This document shows positions 24,033-33,051 of a stretch of DNA of 33,051 nucleotides, piece by piece. The translations under genes and the position numbers were made by a program. The stretch is from Chloroflexi bacterium UBA4733 (lineage in GTDB: Bacteria; Chloroflexota; UBA4733). Where the stretch lies: the NCBI GenBank assembly GCA_002404055.1, contig DHIZ01000070.1, forward strand, positions 12,797 through 45,847. Direction: 5' to 3'. Below the pieces are notes generated by a model that was not told where the DNA came from, did no database searches, and worked only from the letters and a program-made list of their open reading frames with translations. The stretch's first letter is position 1; every line of letters begins with the position of its first letter.

Positions 24033-26213
24033 ATGCTCTTTCGATATAGTGCCTGGGATGGCACCCAACTCATTGAACCGTTCAGCGCTGACGAAGTCAT
24101 GGAGGCGCTGTCGGAAGAACTGCTGGCCGATGGCGACCTGCGGGCGGCGTTAGAACGCCTGATGCAGTACGGCGACCAGGGCCGGCTCGACGGCCGCCTG
24201 GAGGGCCTGCGCAAGCTCATGGAGCAGTTGCGTCAGGCCAAGCAGCAGCAACTGCAGCAGCACAACCTCAACAACGTGATGGACGACATCACCAAGCGCC
24301 TGGAGGAGATCATCCAGACGGAACGGGCCGGCATCGACGAACGCCTGCAACAGGCCGGCCTGCCGCCGCAGTCCCGTCCCGAGGCTGCTAGCGAGCCAGG
24401 TGAGTCAGGGGGCGACCAACCCCAGACCGGCCCACCACAACAGGACGCACCAACCGGCCAGCAGGCCCAGTCACCGACCGGTCAGAGTCAGGCTGGCGAG
24501 CAGGGCCAGGCGCAGCAAGGCGACGGGCAGCAGGCTGATACCCAATCAGGCTCGGGCGACCCGGAGCGCAGCGGTCTGGAGAAGATGCTGCAGAACATCG
24601 CTACGCAGAAGAACGAGTATCTCGACCAACTGCCGCCGGACCCCGGCGGGCGCATCAAGAAGCTGCACGACTACGAGTTCATGAGCCCCCAGGCGCGGGA
24701 GATGTTTCAGGAACTGCTGAAGATGCTGCAACAGCAGGTCTCCCAGCAGTATTTCCAGGGCATGCAACAGGCGATCCAGAACATGTCGCCGGAGGACTTG
24801 CAGCGCATGCGCGACATGGTGCGCGACCTCAACACCATGCTGGAGGCCAAACAACAGGGCCGCGATCCCAAGTTCGATGAGTTTATGCAGAAGCACGGCG
24901 AGTTCTTTCCAGGCGTCAACAGCCTGGAGGAACTGATGCAGCAGTTGCAGCAGCGCCAGAGCCAGATGCAGTCACTCATGGAAAGCATGAGCGGTGAGCA
25001 GCGCGGCGAGTTGCAGGGCATGCTGGACTCGCTCTTCCAGGACGACCGCTTGAAATGGGACCTGGCGCGTCTGGCCGCCAACCTCCAGCAGATGATGCCC
25101 GGGCGTCCGGGCCGCTATCCCTTCTCCGGCGACGAGCCGCTCTCGCTGCAGGAAGCGTTGCAAATGATGCAACAGCTTGAGCAGATGGACCAGTTGGAAC
25201 GGCAGTTGCGCCAGGCGCGAGACGGCAGAATGGAAGGTCTGGACCCCCGTCTGGCTGAGCAAGTGCTTGGTCCCCAGGCGCGCGACCAGGTGGACCAGCT
25301 CAAGCAACTGACGAAAATGCTGGAGGACGCCGGCTTCATCCGGCGGCGCGGCAACAACTGGGAACTCACGTCGCGGGGCGTGCGCAAGATCGGCCAGAAG
25401 GCGCTCAACGATATCTTCACCGACCTGAAGCGTGATCGCCTGGGCAACCACGAGATGGATCGTCAGGGAATTGCCGGCGAGCGTACCGACGACAGCAAGC
25501 AGTACGAGTTTGGCGACCCGTTCCTGCTGGATCTGCAGGGCACCCTGCGCAACGCCATCGCCAGAGAAGGCATTGGCAGCCCCGTGCGCCTCCAGTCGTC
25601 GGACTTCGATGTCTACCGCACGGAACACTTGACCGAGGTGTCGACAGTGCTGATGATCGACCTCAGCCGTTCCATGCTGCTGCGCGGCTGTTTCGTGGCG
25701 GCCAAGCGGGTGGTGATGGCCTTGAACAGCTTGATTCGCATGCAGTACCCGCGCGACAACCTATACATCGTCGGTTTCTCCGACCGCGCGCGCGAGATGA
25801 AGCCGGAAGACCTGCCGGAGATCGACTGGAGCGAGTACGTCTACGGCACCAACCTGCAACACGGCCTGATGCTGGCCCGCCATCTACTGGCGCGTCACAA
25901 GTCCGGCACACGCCAGGTCATCGTGATTACCGACGGTGAGCCGACGGCACACATTGAGGATGACGGCGAAGTCTACTTCAACTACCCGCCAACCTACCGC
26001 ACCTACCAGGCGACGCTCAAGGAGGTGCTGCGTTGCACCCGCGAGCGCATCGTGATCAACACCTTCATGCTGGAGCGCGGCCACTACCTGGCCGACTTCA
26101 TCAATCAGATGGCGCGCATCAACAAAGGCCGCGCTTTCTTCGCCACCCCCGAGCGCCTCGGCGAGTACGTACTGGTGGACTACGTGCGCAACAAGCGGAA
26201 GCGGGTCAGTTAA
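24033..26213 (+). CDS. VWA-domain protein with Gln-rich coiled-coil region
   Basis: 726 residues, AGGAGG six bases before ATG. N-terminal helical part (1-110) with a Gln-rich stretch; a disordered Gln/Gly/Pro/Ser-rich linker (~115-180); a long Met/Gln-rich helical region with repeated EELMQQLQ-type segments (~210-410); a helix-turn-helix-like patch around AGFIRRRGNNWELTSRG; and a C-terminal von Willebrand factor A domain. The MIDAS is complete: D543-L-S545-R-S547, T606 and D634 (ITDGEP). A complete MIDAS suggests metal-dependent binding of a partner, most simply the AAA+ protein encoded just upstream. No signal peptide or membrane segment, so cytoplasmic. The pair resembles BchI/BchD organisation but with a different N-terminus. 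Role unknown. Confidence 0.88.
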   Translation: MLFRYSAWDGTQLIEPFSADEVMEALSEELLADGDLRAALERLMQYGDQGRLDGRLEGLRKLMEQLRQAKQQQLQQHNLNNVMDDITKRLEEIIQTERAGIDERLQQAGLPPQSRPEAASEPGESGGDQPQTGPPQQDAPTGQQAQSPTGQSQAGEQGQAQQGDGQQADTQSGSGDPERSGLEKMLQNIATQKNEYLDQLPPDPGGRIKKLHDYEFMSPQAREMFQELLKMLQQQVSQQYFQGMQQAIQNMSPEDLQRMRDMVRDLNTMLEAKQQGRDPKFDEFMQKHGEFFPGVNSLEELMQQLQQRQSQMQSLMESMSGEQRGELQGMLDSLFQDDRLKWDLARLAANLQQMMPGRPGRYPFSGDEPLSLQEALQMMQQLEQMDQLERQLRQARDGRMEGLDPRLAEQVLGPQARDQVDQLKQLTKMLEDAGFIRRRGNNWELTSRGVRKIGQKALNDIFTDLKRDRLGNHEMDRQGIAGERTDDSKQYEFGDPFLLDLQGTLRNAIAREGIGSPVRLQSSDFDVYRTEHLTEVSTVLMIDLSRSMLLRGCFVAAKRVVMALNSLIRMQYPRDNLYIVGFSDRAREMKPEDLPEIDWSEYVYGTNLQHGLMLARHLLARHKSGTRQVIVITDGEPTAHIEDDGEVYFNYPPTYRTYQATLKEVLRCTRERIVINTFMLERGHYLADFINQMARINKGRAFFATPERLGEYVLVDYVRNKRKRVS

Positions 26214-26223
26214 CGTAGGGACC

Positions 26224-26248
26224 GGGCCGCAGACCGCAGTCGCGGCCC
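26224..26248. terminator. GC hairpin after the AAA+/VWA operon
   Basis: Perfect 7-bp stem GGGCCGC (26224-26230) / GCGGCCC (26242-26248), 8 bases past the VWA stop, with further GTAGGG/CCCTAC pairing outside across a bulge. No T-tract. Possible terminator or intergenic palindrome. Confidence 0.35.
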
Positions 26249-26416
26249 TACCATCCCAACCCACGCCGCGGTTCGCTTGCCGACGTGTATACTTGCAGCC
26301 GAAACTTGCGCAAGCCGGCTCGTGTCAGCCGTGACGGTGGGTGAGGGTCGAAGCTGTAGGCACGCACGCGGGCACAACGGTGTGTCGCGCGGCCGAGAGG
26401 GAAGGAATCAGCACGC

Positions 26417-28531
26417 ATGGCCCTGGTCTGGTTGCCGCCGGTCGCGGCTGTCATCGCTATCGCGTTTTCAGCCTGGTTGGCGCGCTCGGTCCTCGCCGCC
26501 GATATAGGGACGCCGGCCATGCAGGATGTGTCCGGCACGATTTTGGAAGGCGCCCGGGCCTTTCTCAATCGCCAGTACAAGACCATTGCCACGCTGGCGC
26601 TCGTCGTCGCCGTGTTGGTTGGCGGCGTGCTCTCGATCGTCAATAACGACGTCAGTTTGGGCATTCATACCTTTGTGGCCTTCCTGATTGGCGCTGCCTG
26701 TTCCGGCTTTGCCGGGTTCGCCGGCATGTCGATCGCCGTTCGCGCCAACCTGCGCACGGCAGCGGCCGCCAGCAAGAGCGTGGGCAGCGCGCTCACGATG
26801 GCGTTGCGCGCCGGGGCCGTGTCCGGCTTCCTCGTCGTGGCGCTGTCCTTGCTCGGGGTGTACGTCTTGTTCTATCTCTACGGCGCCGTTGACCACCCGG
26901 ACCGCGCTCCTGGTTTGATCGTCGGCTTCGCCTTCGGCGCCAGCTTTGTGGCCCTCTTCGCCCAGCTCGGTGGCGGCATCTTCACGAAGGCCGCCGACGT
27001 CGGCGCCGACCTCGTCGGCAAGATCGAGGCGGGCATCCCGGAGGACGACCCACGCAACCCGGCAGTGGTGGCCGACCTGGTCGGTGATAATGTGGGCGAC
27101 TGCGCCGGCCGCGGCGCTGACCTTTTTGAGTCGATATCGGCCGAAAATATCGGCGCGATGATCCTGGGGGCGGCGCTCTACCGCCTCAGTCCTGATCACA
27201 ACTTCGCCTGGATCCTGTTGCCGCTGGTCGTGAGCGGCGCCGGAGTCATCGCCTCGCTGATTGGCCTGCTCTGTGTGCGACCTGATAACGTCAAGAATCC
27301 GATGCGCGCCCTGGACACTGGCTACTGGGTGAGTTCCGCGCTGTCCTTCGTCTTTCTGGGCATCGTCATTCGCATCTTGCTGAATAACTGGTGGTTCTTT
27401 GCCGCCGGCTCGGTCGGCATCCTACTGAGTCTGGCCTTCGTGTACATCACGGAGTATTACACTGCCGGTACCTGGCGTCCGGTGCGGGCAATCGCCAACG
27501 CCTCGTTCACCGGCTCCGCGACAACGATCATCCAGGGCCTGGCAGTGGCGTTTGAGGCGCCGGCCGTGCCGGTCATCGCCATCGTGACGGCGTTGGTGGT
27601 TGCCTTCAAGTGCGGCACGAACGCCGCGCCGGCCGGCGTCACTGATCTCAACACCTACGGCATTTACGGCACGGCAGTGGCCACGATGGGCATGCTGATG
27701 GTCGCCGCCTATGTGCTGGCGATGGACACCTTTGGTCCTATCACTGACAATGCTGCCGGCATCGCCGAAATGTCCGACGCATCGTCCGAGGTGCGCGACA
27801 CCATGGATGATCTGGACTCCGTCGGTAACACCACCAAGGCCTTGACGAAGGGGTATGCAGTCGGCTCTGCGGCATTGGCGGCCTTTTTGCTGTTCAGCGC
27901 CTACATCGACACCGTCCGCCAGGCGCAGCAGGCCAGGGGTCTGCCCCAGCTCGGCGCCATCGACCTTTCCAACGTCAAGGTGTTTTCGGCTGGGCTGATT
28001 GGGGCAGTGTTGATCTTCCTCTTCAGTTCACTTGCTATACGTGCCGTGGGACGCGCCGCCGGGACGATGATCTCCGAGGTACGGCGGCAGATCAGGGAAA
28101 ATCCCGGCATTATGGCCGGCACGTCGCGGCCGGACTACGCCCGCTGCGTCGACATCAGCACGCGGGCCGCCTTGCGCGAGATGGTGTTGCCCGGCATCCT
28201 GGCGATCGCCACACCCATCGCCGTTGGCGTCATCTTCCGTGCCGAGGCGGAAGCAGCGTTCCTGATGGTTGCCACGATGGTGGGCATCATCATGGCCAAT
28301 GTCATGAACAACGGCGGTGGCGCCTGGGACAACGGCAAAAAGTACATCGAAGCCGGCAAGCTGATTGACGCCGAAGGGAACGTGCACGGCAAGCGCAGTC
28401 CCGCCCACGCCGCGGCCGTTGTGGGCGACACCGTCGGTGACCCCTTCAAAGACACGGCCGGCCCTTCACTGCACATTCTGATGAAGCTCCTGGCCACGCT
28501 GACCCTGGTACTGGCGCCGCTGTTCATTTAG
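26417..28531 (+). CDS. hppA: Membrane-bound ion-translocating pyrophosphatase, K+-independent type
   Basis: 704 residues, AAGGAA nine bases before ATG. A strongly hydrophobic multi-pass protein, normal for the family (~16 helices). It hydrolyses pyrophosphate and pumps protons outward. Pyrophosphate-binding motifs: DVGADLVGKIE near residue 194, then EDDPRNPAVVADLVGDNVGDCAGRG; a C-terminal cluster KKYIEAG and GDTVGDPFKDTAGPS. The cation-specificity site reads GNTTKALTKG with K474 and T477. Lysine at this position is the established mark of K+-independent H+-PPases; K+-dependent ones have alanine. Stand-alone gene. Salvages energy from biosynthetic pyrophosphate. Confidence 0.96.
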   Translation: MALVWLPPVAAVIAIAFSAWLARSVLAADIGTPAMQDVSGTILEGARAFLNRQYKTIATLALVVAVLVGGVLSIVNNDVSLGIHTFVAFLIGAACSGFAGFAGMSIAVRANLRTAAAASKSVGSALTMALRAGAVSGFLVVALSLLGVYVLFYLYGAVDHPDRAPGLIVGFAFGASFVALFAQLGGGIFTKAADVGADLVGKIEAGIPEDDPRNPAVVADLVGDNVGDCAGRGADLFESISAENIGAMILGAALYRLSPDHNFAWILLPLVVSGAGVIASLIGLLCVRPDNVKNPMRALDTGYWVSSALSFVFLGIVIRILLNNWWFFAAGSVGILLSLAFVYITEYYTAGTWRPVRAIANASFTGSATTIIQGLAVAFEAPAVPVIAIVTALVVAFKCGTNAAPAGVTDLNTYGIYGTAVATMGMLMVAAYVLAMDTFGPITDNAAGIAEMSDASSEVRDTMDDLDSVGNTTKALTKGYAVGSAALAAFLLFSAYIDTVRQAQQARGLPQLGAIDLSNVKVFSAGLIGAVLIFLFSSLAIRAVGRAAGTMISEVRRQIRENPGIMAGTSRPDYARCVDISTRAALREMVLPGILAIATPIAVGVIFRAEAEAAFLMVATMVGIIMANVMNNGGGAWDNGKKYIEAGKLIDAEGNVHGKRSPAHAAAVVGDTVGDPFKDTAGPSLHILMKLLATLTLVLAPLFI

Positions 28532-28558
28532 CGGTGCATCCGGAAAGTCCCGCGCAGA

Positions 28559-28706
28559 TTGCCCGGCGACTGAAGTCGCGGGCAAGCACCCACGCTGCGC
28601 GTGGGTACCCGGCGAAGTCCGCCTGCGCGGACTCGTTCTCAGCCCGCGAAGGTGCCGGCAGCCGCAGGCTGACCATTCGCTCCCCGGTAGGCGCGACTTC
28701 AGTTGC
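28559..28706. repeat. Multi-hairpin intergenic repeat element between hppA and ftsH
   Basis: Four hairpins in 148 bases: 28559-28585 (12-bp stem, one bulged G, 2-base loop), 28588-28595/28599-28606 (8 bp), 28616-28622/28627-28633 (7 bp, AGTCCGC/GCGGACT), and 28659-28663/28667-28671. The ends are inverted: GCGACTGAAGTCGC (28566-28579) and GCGACTTCAGTTGC (28693-28706), 13 of 14 complementary. This looks like a non-autonomous REP/MITE-type element of the kind dispersed in many bacterial genomes. It codes for nothing recognisable. Confidence 0.7.
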
Positions 28707-28782
28707 TGGCCCCTTTTCCCACGCGGCAAGCCGCGGTGTGTTAGTTTGATAGTGGAGAGTTATTGACAATAGGGATCCGAAT

Positions 28783-30669
28783 TTGAAGAACCGCGTGGTA
28801 AATCCGCGTTCGATGCTGGCGAGCTGGCGGACCTGGTTGGTTGTGGCGGTCGCCCTTCTGGTGTTCAATGTCGTCGCTGCCGCCGTGAACTCGGCTAACC
28901 AGCGGCAGGGTCCGGTGTCATACAGCCAGTTTGAGACACAGGTCGAGGCCGGCAACGTCCCGGCTGTAGAGCTGGATGGGCACACCATAACGGGGACATT
29001 CCGCTCCGCGGTCGCCGTGCCGGCGGTGAATGGCAAAGGCCCGGCCGGGAGCGTCACGGATTTCGCGACGCAAGTTCCCGCCTTCGGTGACCCGAGCTTG
29101 CTACCGCTGCTGCGTGAAAAAAACGTGCAGGTTACGGTGAAGCCACCGAACTCTAATAACAGCCTTCTGCTCAACCTCGCCGCCTCGTTCTTGCCCATCT
29201 TGCTGCTGGTCGGCTTCATGTTCTTCATGACTCGGCGGCTCGGCGCCGGCCAGGACCAGATCATGAGCTTTGGCCGGGCGAGGGCCCGCGTCTACAACAA
29301 GGAACAGCCTGGAGTCACCTTCGCCGATGTCGCCGGGGTTGAGACGGCGCAGCAGGAACTGGAAGAGATCGTTGAGTTCTTGCGGGAGCCGCAGAAATTT
29401 AGCCGCCTGGGCGGCAAGATGCCGAAGGGCATCCTGCTGGCGGGGCCGCCGGGAACCGGCAAGACGCTGCTGGCCCGTGCCGTTGCCGGCGAAGCGCACG
29501 TGCCGTTCTTCAGCCTGTCCGGCTCCGAGTTCGTGGAGATGCTGGTCGGCGTTGGCGCCAGCCGCGTACGCGACCTCTTCGCGAAGGCCAAGGCCGCTGC
29601 GCCGGCCATCATCTTCGTCGATGAGCTGGACGCCGTTGGGCGCCAGCGAGGCGCCGGACTGGGCGGCGGTCACGACGAGCGCGAGCAAACGCTCAACCAG
29701 TTGTTGGTGGAAATGGACGGCTTTGATCCTCGCCTGGCGGTCGTGGTTATGGGCGCCACGAACCGCCCGGATGTCCTTGACCCCGCCCTCCTGCGACCCG
29801 GACGCTTCGACCGTACAGTCACCCTGGATCGGCCCGACCGCAGGGGGCGGGAAGCGATCCTGCGCATTCACACGCGCACGGTGCCGCTGGGGCCGGATGT
29901 CGACCTCATGGTCCTGGCGCGCGGTACACCGGGCCTGGTGGGAGCCGACCTGGCCAACGTCGTTAATGAAGCGGCGATCATTGCCGTGCGGCGGGGAGCC
30001 GACTTCGTCCACATGCCCGACTTTGACCACGCTACCGACAAGGTGCTCATTGGTCCCGAGCGCAAGCTACTCATGAACCCGGAGGAACGCCGTCTGGTGG
30101 CCTACCACGAGGGTGGCCACGCCCTGGTCGCCGTCCTTCTTCCCAAGGCTGACCCGGTACACAAGGTCAGCATCGTGCCGCACGGCCAGGCCCTCGGCGT
30201 AACCCTGCAGATGCCGCTGGACGACCGTCACAACTACCCCGAGGACTACCTGCTGGCGCGAATGGCGGTAATGCTGGGTGGCAGGCTGGCGGAAGAGATC
30301 GTCTTTCGCGCTCCCACGTCGGGCGCAGAGAATGACTTGATGCAGGTAACCCGCCTGGCCCGCCAGATGGTGGCGCGCTGGGGGATGAGCGCCAAGGTCG
30401 GGCAACTCGCCTACAGCGTGGCCCAGGAGCACCCCTTTCTCGGGCGCGACATGATGGCGGAACGCGACTTCAGCGAGAAGACCGCCGCCCTGATCGACGA
30501 CGAGATGCGCCTGCTGGTCGACAGCATCTACGAGCGCACCCGCACCCTGCTGCTGGAACACCGGGCACAACTGGACGCGCTGGCCGCGGCACTACTTGAG
30601 CAGGAAACCATGGACGGGCGGCAGTTAGGAGAACTGCTGGACCTGCGGGTGCTGCCGGTGGGCAGTTAG
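28783..30669 (+). CDS. ftsH: ATP-dependent zinc metalloprotease FtsH
   Basis: 628 residues from TTG 28783 (AGGGA upstream; ATG 28813 is an alternative). Membrane AAA+ protease that extracts and degrades membrane and regulatory proteins. First membrane helix ~15-35, periplasmic domain, second helix ~130-147 ([14 protein letters not shown]). Walker A G221-T228 (K227), [19 protein letters not shown] pore segment, Walker [10 protein letters not shown], and second region [20 protein letters not shown]. Zinc site H442-E-G-G-H446, where most FtsH have HEAGH, with third ligand probably D518 (GAENDL). Length is normal. Its stop overlaps that of the convergent endonuclease V gene by 4 bp. Secure. Confidence 0.97.
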   Translation: MKNRVVNPRSMLASWRTWLVVAVALLVFNVVAAAVNSANQRQGPVSYSQFETQVEAGNVPAVELDGHTITGTFRSAVAVPAVNGKGPAGSVTDFATQVPAFGDPSLLPLLREKNVQVTVKPPNSNNSLLLNLAASFLPILLLVGFMFFMTRRLGAGQDQIMSFGRARARVYNKEQPGVTFADVAGVETAQQELEEIVEFLREPQKFSRLGGKMPKGILLAGPPGTGKTLLARAVAGEAHVPFFSLSGSEFVEMLVGVGASRVRDLFAKAKAAAPAIIFVDELDAVGRQRGAGLGGGHDEREQTLNQLLVEMDGFDPRLAVVVMGATNRPDVLDPALLRPGRFDRTVTLDRPDRRGREAILRIHTRTVPLGPDVDLMVLARGTPGLVGADLANVVNEAAIIAVRRGADFVHMPDFDHATDKVLIGPERKLLMNPEERRLVAYHEGGHALVAVLLPKADPVHKVSIVPHGQALGVTLQMPLDDRHNYPEDYLLARMAVMLGGRLAEEIVFRAPTSGAENDLMQVTRLARQMVARWGMSAKVGQLAYSVAQEHPFLGRDMMAERDFSEKTAALIDDEMRLLVDSIYERTRTLLLEHRAQLDALAAALLEQETMDGRQLGELLDLRVLPVGS

Positions 30670-31379
30670 CCTCCTTCCACGTCGTCCCTCGTAGCGTCAC
30701 GCCGGCCTGCCAGAAGGTGCGCCAGGCGTGTCGGTTCCGGCAAGCGATAGCCGCGGCCGCAGTGGATGACCCACGCCATGGCTTCGTCAAGGCTCACCCG
30801 GTGGCCAGTGGAGATTACCAGAGGCTTCGCGCCACGGCGCGTTCGCAGCAACGTACCAACGCACTCCTCGCGGTCCCATAGCTCGGAATGGTCTCCTGGC
30901 TCAGGGCCGGCTTCCCCATATCGAGCCTTGCCGCTCAGGATCGACTTGGCGACACCGATGGTAGGCAGGTCGAGCAGCACCCCCAGGTGCGCGGCGATTC
31001 CCAAGCGGCGTGGATGCGCGATGCCCTGTCCGTCGACCATGACGAGTTGCGGCGCGTGGACAAGCTGATTCCACGCTACCTCAATCGCCGGCAGTTCTCG
31101 GAACGCCAGGAGACCCGGAATATACGGCAGCGGCGTCACCACCTCAGCCCGGCGTTCCTCGAGCACTGCCAGCCCCGGCCAGTTCAGTACGACGATGGCG
31201 GCGCGAATATGGCTGCCAAAACGCGGGGCTGAACAATCAACCCCGGCGATCGCGGTGACGGGGCCCAGCCGGGTTTCTCGTTCGACGCCGGCGGCGAGCC
31301 GCCGCTGCAGGGCAAGGGCAGATGAACGGCTAAATTCCGCGCCGTCGCCGCGTTCCACCTCACGGTCGACCGTGGTCAC
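30666..31379 (-). CDS. nfi: Endonuclease V (deoxyinosine-specific)
   Basis: 237 residues, GTG start overlapping the stop of the upstream ATPase gene (GTGA). It cleaves the second phosphodiester 3' to deoxyinosine, starting repair of deaminated adenine. Motifs align with E. coli Nfi: GVDCS with D48 (first metal aspartate), [10 protein letters not shown] (Y86 wedge tyrosine, E95), [10 protein letters not shown] with D116 and H122, and PTIGVAKS with K145. The C-terminus is slightly extended and acidic. Because of the overlap it is very likely cotranslated with the DRTGG ATPase. Secure. Confidence 0.95.
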   Translation of the reverse strand: MTTVDREVERGDGAEFSRSSALALQRRLAAGVERETRLGPVTAIAGVDCSAPRFGSHIRAAIVVLNWPGLAVLEERRAEVVTPLPYIPGLLAFRELPAIEVAWNQLVHAPQLVMVDGQGIAHPRRLGIAAHLGVLLDLPTIGVAKSILSGKARYGEAGPEPGDHSELWDREECVGTLLRTRRGAKPLVISTGHRVSLDEAMAWVIHCGRGYRLPEPTRLAHLLAGRRDATRDDVEGG

Positions 31380-32443
31380 GGGTCCTGCCGGTCTCCAGGG
31401 CGTAGACCGAGCGCCGAATAGAGGGTGGCGACATCAAAGTAGCGGTTGAAGAGCTCTTCAAACCGGGCGATCTTCTTTTCCTGGCGGTAGCGCGTGTGGG
31501 CAAACACGTCCTGGCTGCGTTCTACCGCCGTCAGGGTGTCGAGTGGCACCGTCACCACCGGCACGCCTATCGCTTTGGCGTGGCTGAGTACTTCCGGGTC
31601 GGCCGGAAAGGGGCCGGTGAGGATGAGGCAGCGCGTGGGCGTCTCCAGGGCGGCCAACTGGATATTTGGGCGGTCTCCACCAGTTATCACCGCCTTGTTG
31701 GCCTGACGGCGAAAATAACTGGCCGCGTGCTCAGCGTTCATCGCGCCAACCATCAGGCGTTCCACCAGTTCGTCGGCTGCCTCCTCACAGCACAGGAAGG
31801 TGCCTTCCAGCCGGGTCACCAACTCTCGCACGGTGACGGCGCTGAGCAGCACATCGGCCGGCAGCGTTCCCAGTACGCGCACGCCGCGCCGCGCCAGGGC
31901 CGGGCGGAGTACGCGCTGGGCGTACTCCTTGTGGGTGACGGGGATCCCGGTGATTACCGCGCCGATCAGCCGCGAACCCATCGTCAGACGTGCGGCAAGG
32001 ATGGCGTCTACGACACTCTCGCCCGTGAATCGGGCGACGATGATGGTCGGGGCCTGGAGTGCGGCGGCAACGTCCGGCACACCGAGGCCGACGAGCGAAC
32101 CGTCCACAACGGTGTCGCCGGTCTCCACCAGAAGCACGTCGCACTGCGCAGAGAGTGTCGCCGCGTAGCTTGCCAACCTGGGGGCGTAGTTGACATCGCC
32201 CTCCAGCGTCTCCAGCGCGTCGCTGATCGAGACCGGGAAGGTTCGCTCGGTCGACGACGGCAACCCCAGGACGCGACGGACGAAATCGACGGATGAGGAA
32301 CTGTCGTCACCGTCCTCGACGGAGCTCACGGTTTGGACGTACTCCACCTGGAGATGATCCCGACGGAGGCGGCGTCCCAACGCCACAGCCAGCGACGTCT
32401 TGCCGGCTCCGCTGTCCGTTGAACAGAGGCACAGTGCCAGCAC
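31376..32443 (-). CDS. BioD-like P-loop ATPase with DRTGG domain
   Basis: GTG at 32443, eight bases after GGGAG, makes the P-loop strand the N-terminus as usual; ATG 32512 would add a Cys-rich 23-residue leader. 355 residues. [17 protein letters not shown] is the P-loop. [14 protein letters not shown] matches the dethiobiotin-synthetase/CobB-like second motif, followed by GAVITGIP and LGTLPAD. The second half contains a DRTGG-like domain with [19 protein letters not shown] and ends in a helical tail. The same two-domain arrangement forms the N-terminal part of long phosphate acetyltransferases; the catalytic PTA domain is absent here. Possibly a regulatory or nucleotide-sensing protein. Cotranslated with endonuclease V. 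Role unknown. Confidence 0.85.
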   Translation of the reverse strand: MLALCLCSTDSGAGKTSLAVALGRRLRRDHLQVEYVQTVSSVEDGDDSSSSVDFVRRVLGLPSSTERTFPVSISDALETLEGDVNYAPRLASYAATLSAQCDVLLVETGDTVVDGSLVGLGVPDVAAALQAPTIIVARFTGESVVDAILAARLTMGSRLIGAVITGIPVTHKEYAQRVLRPALARRGVRVLGTLPADVLLSAVTVRELVTRLEGTFLCCEEAADELVERLMVGAMNAEHAASYFRRQANKAVITGGDRPNIQLAALETPTRCLILTGPFPADPEVLSHAKAIGVPVVTVPLDTLTAVERSQDVFAHTRYRQEKKIARFEELFNRYFDVATLYSALGLRPGDRQDP

Positions 32444-32787
32444 TCGTTTGTCTCCCGACCTGATCCACCGTCCACATTGCGAGCATAGCATAGGACCAAT
32501 GCCGCGCGTCATAGCCGGCCCGGGCTAGAGGAGCACCTGCCAGGAAGCGGCATCGTGCGTAGGCCATTCCGAAGGTACTTGTGGTCGGATGACCCTGGCT
32601 TCACCGCGCAGCACCGCCGCGGCGGCAGCGCGAGGACGACGTTTGACAGATTGGATGACTTGCCAAGGCGATGGCTCGCGAGTATGATAGGATTGTTCGT
32701 CGGGTGCCAGCGTCTCGCCACCTTCCATACCGTGCCAGATCATCCAGTGTGTGATGCCTGTGGTGTTCTCAATTGAAAGGTAGTTTT
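32444..32787. other. Divergent intergenic region before the lipoprotein gene
   Basis: About 344 bases between divergent genes. Short frames here look like chance. It contains a well-formed plus-strand promoter (32660-32688) and the ribosome-binding site AAAGGTAG before 32788. No structured RNA was recognised. Confidence 0.5.
32660..32688 (+). promoter_or_regulatory. Predicted sigma70-type promoter for the lipoprotein gene
   Basis: TTGCCA (32660-32665), 17-bp spacer, TATGAT (32683-32688): both hexamers close to consensus. Predicted start near 32695 gives a leader of about 93 bases. Confidence 0.6.
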
Positions 32788-33051
32788 ATGTCACCGTTGC
32801 TCGTTTCGCAGTCTCCCCGTGCCAGCCGCCGATCCTTCCTTCGTTCCGCTACCACCGGAGCAGGGGCCGTGGCGATGATCGGCTTGCTGGCGGCCTGTGG
32901 CGCGGCGGCTCCTGGCACGGCAGTTGCCACCGGTAGCGTCTCGGCGCCGGCAACAACGGCGGCGACGACTTCTGCCGCCGCGCCTGCGACCACTGCTGCT
33001 ACGGTCAGCACGGCGGCCCGTACTGCTGCCAGCACGACGGCGCCCGCCAGC
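32788..33051 (+). CDS. Tat/lipobox lipoprotein, N-terminal 88 residues (runs off right edge)
   Basis: ATG 32788 after AAAGGTAG. S-R-R-S-F-L-R (residues 14-20) is a twin-arginine motif, followed by a moderately hydrophobic Gly/Ala core and the lipobox L-A-A-C. The lipidated cysteine would be followed by a long Ala/Thr/Ser-rich linker still running at the window end. This N-terminus is typical of substrate-binding lipoproteins of ABC importers and of other exported redox or binding proteins; the functional domain is outside the window. Family cannot be assigned. Confidence 0.85.
   Translation, partial: MSPLLVSQSPRASRRSFLRSATTGAGAVAMIGLLAACGAAAPGTAVATGSVSAPATTAATTSAAAPATTAATVSTAARTAASTTAPAS

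Noticed and set aside
26285..26295. TATACT as a -10 box for hppA
   Set aside because: No acceptable -35 hexamer at 16-18 bp upstream and no proper TGN extension.
32555..32776. 73-codon frame before the lipoprotein gene
   Set aside because: It spans the predicted promoter, has no ribosome-binding site or domain, and looks like chance.

Overview
The window looks like chromosome of a high-GC bacterium, most plausibly a Chloroflexota relative. This is inferred from the mix of genes: a DRTGG-domain ATPase beside endonuclease V, a BchI-like AAA+/VWA pair without photosynthesis genes, a K+-independent-type membrane pyrophosphatase, Tat-type exported proteins and intergenic multi-hairpin repeats. 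No rRNA, tRNA, CRISPR array, transposase or phage gene was recognised. 23 protein genes are called; mutS at the left edge and a lipoprotein gene at the right edge run off the window.

Layout. 1-1764: 5' part of mutS (minus). 2169-10605: a polymorphic-toxin locus (plus). It holds a ~2250-residue secreted RHS/YD-repeat protein ending in a GIY-YIG-like nuclease tip, an overlapping Imm26-RraB-type immunity gene, and a third overlapping cistron that is a displaced ~775 bp copy of the RHS YD region. 10701-13236: glmS and a serine acetyltransferase gene with its own promoter. 13254-15010 (minus): a threonine/serine dehydratase gene coupled to a C-terminal J-domain protein. 15232-15942: ThuA-like protein. 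16009-19130 (minus): sulfatase, SnoaL-like, PlsC-like acyltransferase and HIT genes in that transcription order. 19327-20463: Tat-exported metallophosphoesterase. 20530-20994 (minus): small secreted protein. 21441-26213: aroC, then a MoxR/BchI-like AAA+ ATPase and its VWA partner. 26417-30669: hppA, a multi-hairpin repeat, ftsH. 30666-32443 (minus): BioD-like/DRTGG ATPase coupled to endonuclease V. 32788-end: Tat/lipobox lipoprotein start.

The most distinctive system is the RHS locus. The toxin tip, the two-domain immunity protein and the displaced YD fragment are chained by 4-bp start/stop overlaps, and the YD fragment is an indel-free direct repeat of the parent gene at an offset of 2482 bp. 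This arrangement suggests tip exchange by homologous recombination in an exported, WapA-like effector. The only ATG near the toxin gene start cuts its signal peptide in half; the frame suggests a CTG start at 2169.

The rest is mainly housekeeping: mismatch repair, amino-sugar, cysteine and chorismate synthesis, proton-pumping pyrophosphatase, membrane proteolysis and deaminated-base repair. Many neighbours are translationally coupled. Product calls rest on motifs read by eye; no database search was run.
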